Assembly: GCF_000325665.1 (NCBI RefSeq)
Contig: NC_019908.1
Location: 1,488,001 to 1,552,000 of the forward strand
Reading direction: 5' to 3'
Source: Brachyspira pilosicoli P43/6/78
GTDB taxonomy: Bacteria; Spirochaetota; Brachyspiria; Brachyspirales; Brachyspiraceae
Length of the DNA stretch: 64,000 nucleotides
The translations under genes were made by a program, and so were the position numbers. Below, piece after piece: positions 19,179-27,454 of the stretch. Numbering within the stretch: the first letter of the stretch is position 1; the number at the start of each line of letters is the position of its first letter. The notes beneath the pieces were generated by a model. That model did not search any database, was not told the origin of the DNA, and worked only from the letters and a program-made list of their open reading frames with translations.

Positions 19179-21098
19179 TTATAACTTTAACATTAACTTA
19201 CTCATTCTGCTTGCAAATAATTTAGGGTCTTCAAGAGGAAGTCCTTCTAATATACAAGCCTCATCATAAAGAAGTTCGCTATACTCCTTAAACAAATCAG
19301 AAGTTTTATTAGCCTGATATTCTTTCTCTATTGCTTTAAATACATCATGAGAAATATTAATTTCTAATACTCTCTCTGGCTTCATAGCAAACATAGGATT
19401 GCCGCTTTCAGCAAGAACTTTAGCCATATTAAAGCTTATAGAATCTTCTTTATTTGATAAACATACAACACTCTCTTTAAGTCTGTTAGTCTCTCTCACC
19501 TCAGCAACCTTATCAGCACCTAATACTTCTTTTATAGCATTAAGTACATCTTTATTAGAAGAATCTTTGTTTTCATCTTTATTTTCTGTATTGTTGTCAG
19601 CTTGAAGTATAGAATGAAGTTTAGTGCCGTCAAACTCTCTCATCATATTAACCATAAACTCATCAACTCTGTCAGTAAAATAAAGCACTTCATAACCTTT
19701 ATCTTTCATGCCCTCCATATGAGGAAGTTTTTCTATTGTAGCTTTATCTTTAGCAGCTGCATAATATATAAACTCTTGACCTTCTTTCATTCTTGATTTA
19801 TATTCTGCTAATGTTGTATATTCTTCGTCTTTTGTCTCTGATGACTGGAATAACAATAAATTAGATAACTTATCTTTTTTACTAAAGTCTGAATATATTC
19901 CTATTTTTATAGACTCACCAAACTCTTTGAAAAACTCTTGATATCTTTTTCTGTCATTTTTTAATATATTTTCTAAAGTTTCCAAAACCTTTTTTTCAAC
20001 ATTTGATGCTATTCTTTTTAATTGAGTGCTATGCTGTAAAATCTCTCTTGAAATATTTAAAGAGAAGTCAGGAGAATCAACCAAACCTCTTACAAATTTT
20101 AAATATTCAGGAAGCAAGTCTTTACATTTACCCATTATAAATACGTTTCTTGAATAGAGTTCTAAACCTCTCTCAAAATCTGGGTGTAGGAAATTGAAAG
20201 GTGCTTTTGAAGGTATAAATAAAAGTGCAGTATATTCTATAGTACCTTCTGCCTTTGTATGTATTACTTCAAATGGGTCTGCATAATCATGGAAATGCTC
20301 TTTATAAAACTCATTATACTCTTCTGGCTTAACATCGCTTTTTGATTTTTGCCATATACTCACCATTGAGTTAATAGTTTTTTCTTCATATTGCTGAATT
20401 TCTTTTTCATCTTTTTTTGGTATAGGCATATCCATAATAATAGGATAATGAACATAGTTTGAATATTTATGAATGAGTCCTTCTAAAGTGTATCTGTTGC
20501 AATAATCATCATCAACAAATCCGTCTTCTTCTAGTTTTTTATCTTTTGGTTTTAACTTAAGTATGATTTTTGTTCCTCTGTCTTGCTTATCAATATCTTC
20601 TATAGAATAAGAACCGTCTCCATTACTCTCCCAACGAACACCCTTTTCACTATCAACATTTTTAGTCTCTATTATAATATTATCAGCAACCATAAATGCA
20701 GAATAAAAACCAACACCAAATTGTCCTATTAAATCTATTCCGCTTTCTTTTGATGCTTCTTTATCTTTTTGTATTTTCTCCAAAAATGCTTTGGTACCGC
20801 TTCTTGCAATAGAGCCTATATTATTGATAACATCTTCTCTTGTCATACCTATTCCGTTATCTATAATACTCAATGTTCTATTTTGTTCATCTATTTCTAT
20901 TTTTATTCTTAAATTATCTATATCAGTATATTTATCGCTTTTAGTTATAGATTCAAATCTAGCTTTATCTAGAGCATCGCTTGCATTTGATATAAGCTCT
21001 CTTAAAAATATTTCTTTATGAGTGTATATAGAATGCACCATTAAATTTAATATCTGTTTTGTTTCGGCTTCAAAATTAAGTATTTGTTTTTCTGCCAT
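19179..21098 (-). CDS. htpG: Hsp90-family molecular chaperone HtpG
   Basis: A 639-residue protein with the GHKL ATPase motifs ELISNASDALDKAR, DNGIGM and GQFGVGFYSAFMV, followed by the middle and C-terminal dimerisation domains. It is the cytosolic ATP-dependent chaperone. An asparagine/glutamate/lysine-rich linker of about 20 residues lies near residue 500. An AGGAG site precedes the ATG. No CIRCE heat-shock operator is visible upstream. Confidence 0.97.
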   Translation of the reverse strand: MAEKQILNFEAETKQILNLMVHSIYTHKEIFLRELISNASDALDKARFESITKSDKYTDIDNLRIKIEIDEQNRTLSIIDNGIGMTREDVINNIGSIARSGTKAFLEKIQKDKEASKESGIDLIGQFGVGFYSAFMVADNIIIETKNVDSEKGVRWESNGDGSYSIEDIDKQDRGTKIILKLKPKDKKLEEDGFVDDDYCNRYTLEGLIHKYSNYVHYPIIMDMPIPKKDEKEIQQYEEKTINSMVSIWQKSKSDVKPEEYNEFYKEHFHDYADPFEVIHTKAEGTIEYTALLFIPSKAPFNFLHPDFERGLELYSRNVFIMGKCKDLLPEYLKFVRGLVDSPDFSLNISREILQHSTQLKRIASNVEKKVLETLENILKNDRKRYQEFFKEFGESIKIGIYSDFSKKDKLSNLLLFQSSETKDEEYTTLAEYKSRMKEGQEFIYYAAAKDKATIEKLPHMEGMKDKGYEVLYFTDRVDEFMVNMMREFDGTKLHSILQADNNTENKDENKDSSNKDVLNAIKEVLGADKVAEVRETNRLKESVVCLSNKEDSISFNMAKVLAESGNPMFAMKPERVLEINISHDVFKAIEKEYQANKTSDLFKEYSELLYDEACILEGLPLEDPKLFASRMSKLMLKL

Positions 21099-21261
21099 AA
21101 TAAACTCTCCTTTATAGGTTTTTATAAATTAAAAAAATTCTTTATACGGATTAAAGATTAAATATATAAAAAGTATTGAAGTGAATATATAAAGTCTAAA
21201 ATAAAGTTTAATATATTATAAAAGAAAAATAAAAAAATTCAAATTTTTTAATAATAATTAT

Positions 21262-21440
21262 TTTAAGTTTTTGTTGTTCTCGGGGACTAGTCCCCGAACC
21301 CCTACTTCTTTTGCAGCCGCAAAGAAGCAAAAAGGCTGCATTGTTTATACTTAAAATGTTGGTATTATTTTATACTAAGACATATTCCAATATATAAATT
21401 GTACTTTTTGTTACGGAAAAAGTTAAATAGAAAATTCAAA
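21262..21440. repeat. Composite intergenic repeat, copy 2
   Basis: This lies in the 439-bp spacer between divergent htpG and the NERD gene. It has TTCTCGGGGACTAGTCCCCGAA (a strong palindrome), then CTTCTTTTGC-AGCC-GCAAAGAAG (hairpin, 21305-21327), CAAAAAGGCTGCA, a short AT-rich stretch, and the end module TACTTTTTGTTACGGAAAAA. It is the simplest full copy of the family in this window. Confidence 0.75.
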
Positions 21441-21537
21441 TATTTTATATCATTTTTACAAAATATAATATTTGACAAAATAAAATTTAAGTATAAATTA
21501 ATATTAGTTCAACCTATAAAAATACATATTTATAATT

Positions 21538-22256
21538 ATGGGACTATTTAAATATATTGCAAAAAATATTTTTAATGCTTTTTTTGATTTAGATTCAATT
21601 AAAGGTAAAGTTGGGGAGATTCAAGTTGATTCTACTCTCAATCCTTATTTATTTGGAAAAGTAAAACATAGACAAATAAACAATTTAACAATAGTAGATA
21701 ATAATGGTCAAAGTCATCAAATAGACCATATTGAAATAAGAGAAAATGGAATATTTTGTATAGAAACTAAAAACTATAGCGGACTTATATTTGGAAGTGA
21801 ATATCAAAGAAAATGGACACAATGTTTAAGAAAAGGTGAAAGAAATTATTTTTATAACCCAATAAAACAAAATAATACTCATATATATCATTTAAAAAAA
21901 TATTAGGAAACAAATATAATATTAATTCTGTAATAGTATTTACTCAAAATAATGCTGATAATATCAATATAAGAAATGTTATTAATTTGTGCGACTTAAA
22001 AAATTATTTATATCAATTTAATGATGGCTCAAATTATACTGATGATGATATGAATTATATTTATAATAAATTAATTTCAAATAATCAAATTATATCTAAA
22101 GAAGAGCATATATCAAATATAAAAAATACAAACTATAAAATAAATAATGATATATGTCCTAGGTGTAATGGAAAACTCATTTTAAGAAAAGGAAAATACG
22201 GAGAATTTTACGGCTGCTCTAATTATCCAAGATGTAGGTTTACTATAAAAAAATAA
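21538..22256 (+). pseudogene. NERD-domain protein with topoisomerase-type zinc ribbon, frameshifted
   Basis: The first frame (21538-21906) encodes a NERD domain (KGKVGEIQVDSTL, then HQIDHIEIRENGIFCIETKNYSG), a predicted nuclease-related fold with the Asp and Glu-x-Lys positions intact. After the A7 run at 21894-21900 the protein continues in another frame (LGNKYNINSVIVFTQN...) to 22256. It ends in a Cys4 zinc ribbon (CPRCNGKLILRKGKYGEFYGC). Adding one A restores a 239-residue protein of normal architecture. Either the gene is broken, the base was miscalled, or transcriptional slippage repairs it. A possible -35 TTGACA is at 21472. Confidence 0.8.
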
Positions 22257-22284
22257 AATTTATTATATAAATTTTAAATAAAAA

Positions 22285-22344
22285 GTTAGAATACACTAAC
22301 AAAACTATTGACAATTTTAAAATATATGTTAGAATACTCTAACA
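22285..22344. promoter_or_regulatory. Two dyad operators upstream of DUF3793-flavodoxin
   Basis: GTTAG-N6-CTAAC (22285-22300) and TGTTAGA-N4-TCTAACA (22327-22344) share the core GTTAGAATAC. Their centres are 43 bp apart, about four helical turns. The second covers the -10 box and reaches almost to the start codon, a layout suited to repression. The regulator is unknown; a Fur-, MarR- or TetR-type protein is plausible. Confidence 0.65.
22308..22335 (+). promoter_or_regulatory. Promoter of the DUF3793-flavodoxin unit
   Basis: TTGACA (22308-22313), a 16-bp spacer and TAGAAT (22330-22335). The predicted start point is only a few bases before the ATG at 22346, so the message would be leaderless or nearly so. 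No ribosome-binding site is visible. Confidence 0.65.
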
Positions 22345-22345
22345 T

Positions 22346-22927
22346 ATGAATGAGCATAACTTTGATAATTTAATTATTAACCACTGTGCACCAACACTTT
22401 CTGGTATAAAAATAGCTAACATATTTACATATCAATACCTCTCTAAAAAAGATGTTTATAAAAAAATAGCATCATACAACAAAATATTAAATAGCCGCAA
22501 TATAAATGTATCTATTATAAAAGATTATGATAATAAAGTAATAGTTTATGTTTATAATAAAAAAAGACTTGAGGAATATATTTTTAATGATGAGATTTTT
22601 GATTTTTTAGAGGATTATGGGTATAAAGATAAAAACCTATATAAGTGTATAGAACTATTAAAAAAGAGAATGCAGTATAACAAAGAGTTTCCTCATGAGA
22701 TAGGAATATTTTTAGGATATCCTCTTATGGACATATACGGCTTTATAAATAATTATGGAAAAAACAGTTTATACACTGGATATTGGAAAGTATATCATAA
22801 CAAAAAAGAAGCTATAAAAACTTTTGAAAGCTACAATAGGTGCAGAGATTTTTATACAAGCACATTTTTAAATGGTAAGGGCATATTGGAGATAATGGAT
22901 GATTATAAAGAATATGCTTATATTTAA
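22346..22927 (+). CDS. DUF3793 family protein
   Basis: A 193-residue protein with the family landmarks HCAPTLSGIK at the N-terminus, FPHEIGIFLGYPLMDIYGFI, GYWKVYHN and a late Arg-Cys. The function of the family is unknown. In clostridia it is often found next to flavodoxin and iron- or haem-related genes. Here it is directly followed by flavodoxin, 22 bp away, under one promoter with two operators. The conserved cysteines and histidines would suit a redox or metal role, but that is inference. Confidence 0.8.
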   Translation: MNEHNFDNLIINHCAPTLSGIKIANIFTYQYLSKKDVYKKIASYNKILNSRNINVSIIKDYDNKVIVYVYNKKRLEEYIFNDEIFDFLEDYGYKDKNLYKCIELLKKRMQYNKEFPHEIGIFLGYPLMDIYGFINNYGKNSLYTGYWKVYHNKKEAIKTFESYNRCRDFYTSTFLNGKGILEIMDDYKEYAYI

Positions 22928-22949
22928 TAAAAATTTATGGAGGATAAAA

Positions 22950-23381
22950 ATGAGTAACAAAATAGCTGTAATATATTGGAGTGCTACAGGCAATACTGAG
23001 CTTATGGCACAGAATGTAAAAAAGGGTATTGAAAATGCAGGTGCAGAAGCTGATATTTGTTCTGTATCTAGTTTTGATTCTGCAAATATAGATAATTATT
23101 CAAAATTAGCATTAGGCTGTCCTGCTATGGGAGCTGAGGTTTTGGAAGAATCTGAGTTTCAGCCTTTTTATGATTCAATAAGAGATAAGCTTTCTAATAA
23201 AAAGGTAGCTTTATTCGGCTCTTATGATTGGGGCGATGGCGAATGGATGAGAATATGGCAGGAAGACGTAAATAGTGCGGGAGGTTCTTTAGTTAAAGAA
23301 GGACTTATTGCAAATCTCACTCCAGATGATAATGCTATTAACGAATGTATTAAATTAGGAGAAGAATTAGCTAAGGCGTAA
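22950..23381 (+). CDS. Flavodoxin
   Basis: 143 residues, starting at the ATG at 22950 behind a TGGAGGA site; the longer frame from 22899 overlaps the preceding gene and is not supported. The FMN phosphate loop WSATGNTELMA, the CPAMGAE loop and the FGSYDWGDGEWMR segment are typical of short-chain flavodoxins. It carries electrons in the cytoplasm, often as a ferredoxin substitute under iron limitation. Operon context with DUF3793 supports stress-dependent expression. Confidence 0.95.
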   Translation: MSNKIAVIYWSATGNTELMAQNVKKGIENAGAEADICSVSSFDSANIDNYSKLALGCPAMGAEVLEESEFQPFYDSIRDKLSNKKVALFGSYDWGDGEWMRIWQEDVNSAGGSLVKEGLIANLTPDDNAINECIKLGEELAKA

Positions 23382-23406
23382 AAGAAATAAAGTAAAATAA
23401 ATAAAA

Positions 23407-23444
23407 AAGAGGTATTAAAGTAATTTAATGCCTCTTATTTTTTT
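23407..23444. terminator. Bidirectional terminator between flavodoxin and aroB
   Basis: Arms AAGAGGTATTAAA and TTTAATGCCTCTT close on GTAA and are followed by a T run on the plus strand and an A run upstream, serving both convergent genes. Confidence 0.85.
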
Positions 23445-23460
23445 AATATATTTTAGTATC

Positions 23461-24513
23461 TTATAAAAGATTTACTATATCATTAATGCTTACTTTATTT
23501 ATTAAAGGCTTTTCTATATCTTCTAAAAACACAAAATTAATTTCATCATTGCTTCTTTTTTTATCAAGTTTAATTGCATCTTTTAAGTTTATATTGCTTG
23601 GTATTTCGGTAGGAAGAGAGAATTTAGCAAATATATTTTTAGCTCTCTCAAGTAAACTTTTATCTTTAGTAATATTCTTTTTTATTCCATACTCTATAGC
23701 AAAAATCACACCTATTGCAACAGCCTCACCATGAAGCAATACACCATACCCAGCAGCATTTTCCACACTATGCCCAATAGTATGACCAAAGTTTAAAAAC
23801 ATTCTCTCTTTTTTCTCTTTATAATCAATCTCTACTATATGACCCTTCAATTCACAATTTCTCTTAAGAATAAAATCCATATCAAAGTTATTATTATTTT
23901 CTAAATATTCTAAAAGTTTTTTATCAAATAAAAATGCATGCTTAATAACTTCAGCCATACCCGCATTAAACTCTCTCTTTGGAAGCGTATTTAAAACATC
24001 ACTATCCATTATAACAAGTCTAGGGCTATGAAAAGCACCCACTAGATTTTTACCTTCTTTAATATTAATTCCTGTCTTTCCGCCAACAGAAGAATCAACG
24101 CAAGCAAGAAGTGTTGTAGGTATCTGTACAAAATCAATACCCCTCATCCAAGTAGCAGCAGCATACCCAGCCATATCCCCTATAACACCGCCGCCTAATG
24201 CTATTATTATATCTTTTCTGCTTAACTCATTTTTTGCAAGAGCTGAATATATATTATAAATGCTTTCTATGTTTTTGTTAGTTTCTCCATTTTCAAGTAC
24301 GCATACAGATGTGATAACATTTTCTTTCTCTAAATTTTTTTTCACTGTTTCAGTATAAAACTTATCAACTATGTCATCAGTAACTATTAAAGCCCTCTTT
24401 CCTCTAAGAACTTCTTTTACTAATTTACCTGTATCATTTATTAATCCTTTCTTAACTAAAATATCATAGTTTATTTTTAAATCGTTGTTTATATTAATAT
24501 TAACTTTATTCAT
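23461..24513 (-). CDS. aroB: 3-dehydroquinate synthase
   Basis: A 350-residue protein with the NAD-binding and active-site motifs ALGGGVIGDMAGYAA, QIPTTLLACVDSSVGGKTGIN and the zinc ligands in NFGHTIGHSVE and HGEAVAIGV. It catalyses the second step of the shikimate pathway. Length is normal. It is a single-gene unit on the minus strand, divergent from the large membrane protein at 24622, and convergent with flavodoxin. Confidence 0.97.
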   Translation of the reverse strand: MNKVNININNDLKINYDILVKKGLINDTGKLVKEVLRGKRALIVTDDIVDKFYTETVKKNLEKENVITSVCVLENGETNKNIESIYNIYSALAKNELSRKDIIIALGGGVIGDMAGYAAATWMRGIDFVQIPTTLLACVDSSVGGKTGINIKEGKNLVGAFHSPRLVIMDSDVLNTLPKREFNAGMAEVIKHAFLFDKKLLEYLENNNNFDMDFILKRNCELKGHIVEIDYKEKKERMFLNFGHTIGHSVENAAGYGVLLHGEAVAIGVIFAIEYGIKKNITKDKSLLERAKNIFAKFSLPTEIPSNINLKDAIKLDKKRSNDEINFVFLEDIEKPLINKVSINDIVNLL

Positions 24514-24621
24514 ACATATAAGCCCTAATTTATTTTTTAGTATTATAAATTATTTTAAAAAAATAGATAACATTTTATTTTAATTAAATATATAATAACA
24601 CCTAAATATTTAGGAATAAAA

Positions 24622-26958
24622 ATGAAAAAAATAATACCAATAATTATATTTATATTAATACCCACTCTAATAATATCATTTTCAATATTAGGAAATATAC
24701 CAAGAACTGCAACATTAAAGTTCAAATTATTAGAACAAAATAATAATAATACTTATAAATACAAATTAAATATGTATACCTCAAATAAAATATTTAGATA
24801 CAGCGATTTATTTTTTATATTTTTAAATGAAAAAAATCTGCCAAGCTATATAAAAGAAATATCATCAACAAATAAAGGTTATACAAGTCTAGAAATTATA
24901 TCATCAGAGAAACTAGATGAAAATAAAGAATATCAAGCAGAATATATAGTATCATTAAAAAATGAGGTTTATATTATATCTTTAATGCTATCTTATTTGC
25001 TTTTATTAATTATAATAAACATTAATGTAAAATCATTAAAAAAGAGAGCGGTTTTTTTATATCTTTCTTTAATAATATTAATAATAATAAATGCTATAAT
25101 AAAAGTAAATATAAATTACACAGGAATATTTTTATTAATATCGTTTTATCTCATAATAATATCAAATAATATAAACCCTCCCAACAAATTAAATAATATA
25201 ACACATCAAAAAATAATTTTAATAACATCTTCTATATTAGTAGCTTTAAGCAATATTTTTATTATAAATTATAGCTACCCTCTTGTTGGAGAAGATATAA
25301 GCATGATACTTCCAAGAGGATATTCTTTATTAACCTATGCTAAAAATAATGGAATATTTAACATAGAGTTTGCTTCGCCTTTGTTTGGTGCCGGTTTAAT
25401 ATCGTATCCCAATCCTCAATATGACCAATTTTCAATATTTTACTTTTTAAGATATATAATGCCTTTTTGGAAAGCTTATTTACTATGCGTATTTTTATTT
25501 TCAATAATAGGATTTATTTCTTTTTATTATTTTAATAAAGATGTATTAAAAGTAGATTTTAAAACATCTTTAATGTCTGCTGTATTATTTTCTTTTACAG
25601 GATATTATATACATCATATAATGATAGGTCACTGGACTTTTTTATATCACCCTTTAACTGCATTAATAGTTTATCTTTCATTTACTGATAGACTAAATTA
25701 TGTTATAAAAATATTAATAAATGCATTAACATTTTCTGCAATGATATTCGGCGGAGCTATGCAGACAATATTTTTCTATACTTGTTTTACTTTATTAGGT
25801 ATTGCCGCTATATTATTTAAACCAAATAAAAAGTTTATTATTCAATGCTTATCTATTATTTTATCATGTTTATTAGGAATAATATTATCACTTTCAAAGT
25901 TCACACAATCTGTATATTTTGGAAGACTAATAGAAAGAGGCAATTCTGGTCTTCATGATAATAATCCAGCACTAATATTTAGAACTGTTGGCAATTTATT
26001 ACTATACCCTATATTATCTGCAGCATCATATATTAAAGATAATTTAGGATTAAGATGGGAGCATGATATAGCTTTGCCTACAATGATGATAGTATTATTA
26101 ATTTTTATAAGTTTATATTTTATATTAAAATCATCAAAAAAAGAAAAAATAGAGTTTATAAAAAAATATAAATTTAATATTATATTTATACTAATGTTTC
26201 TTTATATATACTTTGACATATTTTTTGCAAATGGATTAATACGTTCTGCATTTACAAAACTAAGATCTGTAAACTTGCATCTAAGAATAGCAAGCACTCT
26301 GATAATACCTATACTAATGATATTTTCAATGATATTTACTAAAATAAATATTTGGAATAATAATAAAAAAATTATACTTTCTATATTTATAATTCTATCA
26401 ACTACAATCTTATACTATCATAGATTTATTAGCATACAAACTATTAATACAAATTATGTTGAAACAAATATAGATTTTGATGATAAAGTATTTTACTCTA
26501 TAAAAAGCAATCATGATAAATATAAAGTAACATATATAAATAACAAATTAGAAATATATAACATGATAGATTTTACAAATAATACTGCTTATGAATTAAA
26601 TACATCAAGATTACCCTACGAATCAATATATGGATATGGCTTAGAAACTTTTAAAGCTAAAGAAGAAGGCTCTCCATACAAGATAGTTAATAATAAATAT
26701 AACTTTACAGACCCAAGAAGCTTAATATTCTTTAACAATAATTTTCCACAATTTAGCGGCTTTAATACAAATGATATTGATAAGTTAAATAATTTCTTAA
26801 GTTTTAAAGAAGTTAAATGGGAAGAGCCAAAATATTTTACACTGTCAAATTATATAAGTGCAGTATCTCATATAATAGTTATTAGTATATTGATATTATA
26901 TTTTATTTATAAATTATTAAAAAATATTATTATGCATCATAAAAATAACACTATTTAG
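24622..26958 (+). CDS. Large polytopic membrane protein, GT-C/YfhO-like
   Basis: 778 residues with a signal-anchor, an extracytoplasmic region (about 30-115), then about a dozen membrane segments and a C-terminal soluble region before a last membrane helix (about 745-770). YSYPLVGEDISMILPRGYS and the FTGYYIHHIMIGHWTFLYHP loop resemble the catalytic-loop regions of GT-C glycosyltransferases and YfhO-type proteins, which modify cell-surface polymers. The family call is by layout, not by a decisive motif. It overlaps the convergent PqqD-like gene by 8 bp at its 3' end. Confidence 0.45.
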   Translation: MKKIIPIIIFILIPTLIISFSILGNIPRTATLKFKLLEQNNNNTYKYKLNMYTSNKIFRYSDLFFIFLNEKNLPSYIKEISSTNKGYTSLEIISSEKLDENKEYQAEYIVSLKNEVYIISLMLSYLLLLIIININVKSLKKRAVFLYLSLIILIIINAIIKVNINYTGIFLLISFYLIIISNNINPPNKLNNITHQKIILITSSILVALSNIFIINYSYPLVGEDISMILPRGYSLLTYAKNNGIFNIEFASPLFGAGLISYPNPQYDQFSIFYFLRYIMPFWKAYLLCVFLFSIIGFISFYYFNKDVLKVDFKTSLMSAVLFSFTGYYIHHIMIGHWTFLYHPLTALIVYLSFTDRLNYVIKILINALTFSAMIFGGAMQTIFFYTCFTLLGIAAILFKPNKKFIIQCLSIILSCLLGIILSLSKFTQSVYFGRLIERGNSGLHDNNPALIFRTVGNLLLYPILSAASYIKDNLGLRWEHDIALPTMMIVLLIFISLYFILKSSKKEKIEFIKKYKFNIIFILMFLYIYFDIFFANGLIRSAFTKLRSVNLHLRIASTLIIPILMIFSMIFTKINIWNNNKKIILSIFIILSTTILYYHRFISIQTINTNYVETNIDFDDKVFYSIKSNHDKYKVTYINNKLEIYNMIDFTNNTAYELNTSRLPYESIYGYGLETFKAKEEGSPYKIVNNKYNFTDPRSLIFFNNNFPQFSGFNTNDIDKLNNFLSFKEVKWEEPKYFTLSNYISAVSHIIVISILILYFIYKLLKNIIMHHKNNTI

Positions 26959-27358
26959 ATATATCAACATCTTCTTTTGCTTTTACTTTTTTATATCTTA
27001 TCCATCTTCTGCCTTGTATATAATGCATAAACTTAATTAATCTTATAAGAGAGTTTTTAAAATTATCATTAGAGTTTTGTTTTTGTATTTTAGCTATTTC
27101 AAATATGCATTTCTCTCCGTCTATATTAAGCCAAGCGGAAGTGCATAGTTCATCGAATTCTATATCTTTATTTGGTTTCTTTTTTAAAAGCCAAGCTGCT
27201 ATTTTTGTAATTGGGTTATTAACATCAAATATTAAAAGTACTTTTCCATTATCATTTATTTTCCAATTAGTATGTATAATCTCTGGAACATACAATACAA
27301 AATTATGCTTATCTTCTTCTTTTAAGAAATTATCTAATGAGAATCTATTATCTTTCAT
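26951..27358 (-). CDS. PqqD-family protein
   Basis: 135 residues. The C-terminal part (ELCTSAWLNIDGEKCIFEIAKI, then a helix LIRLIKFMHYIQGRRWIRYK) follows the PqqD winged-helix pattern. PqqD proteins bind precursor peptides for radical SAM maturases. No radical SAM gene or precursor peptide lies next to it; stand-alone PqqD proteins of unknown role occur in other genomes. The tail is lysine-rich. It is convergent with, and overlaps by 8 bp, the gene at 24622. Confidence 0.6.
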   Translation of the reverse strand: MKDNRFSLDNFLKEEDKHNFVLYVPEIIHTNWKINDNGKVLLIFDVNNPITKIAAWLLKKKPNKDIEFDELCTSAWLNIDGEKCIFEIAKIQKQNSNDNFKNSLIRLIKFMHYIQGRRWIRYKKVKAKEDVDISK

Positions 27359-27404
27359 TTATTAAAAAATCCTATAAATTATATAAATAATTTTTTATAA
27401 AATA

Positions 27405-27436
27405 ATGGGCTTAGCTCATGTGATTGCCAAGCCCAT
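27405..27436 (-). terminator. Terminator of the OPT transporter gene
   Basis: Arms ATGGGCTT and AAGCCCAT around a 16-base loop, followed on the minus strand by a T-rich tract. Confidence 0.7.
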
Positions 27437-27454
27437 ACTATTTATTTTTAAATA

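Noticed and set aside
21099-21240. CIRCE heat-shock operator upstream of htpG
   Set aside because: No TTAGCACTC/GAGTGCTAA arms were found.
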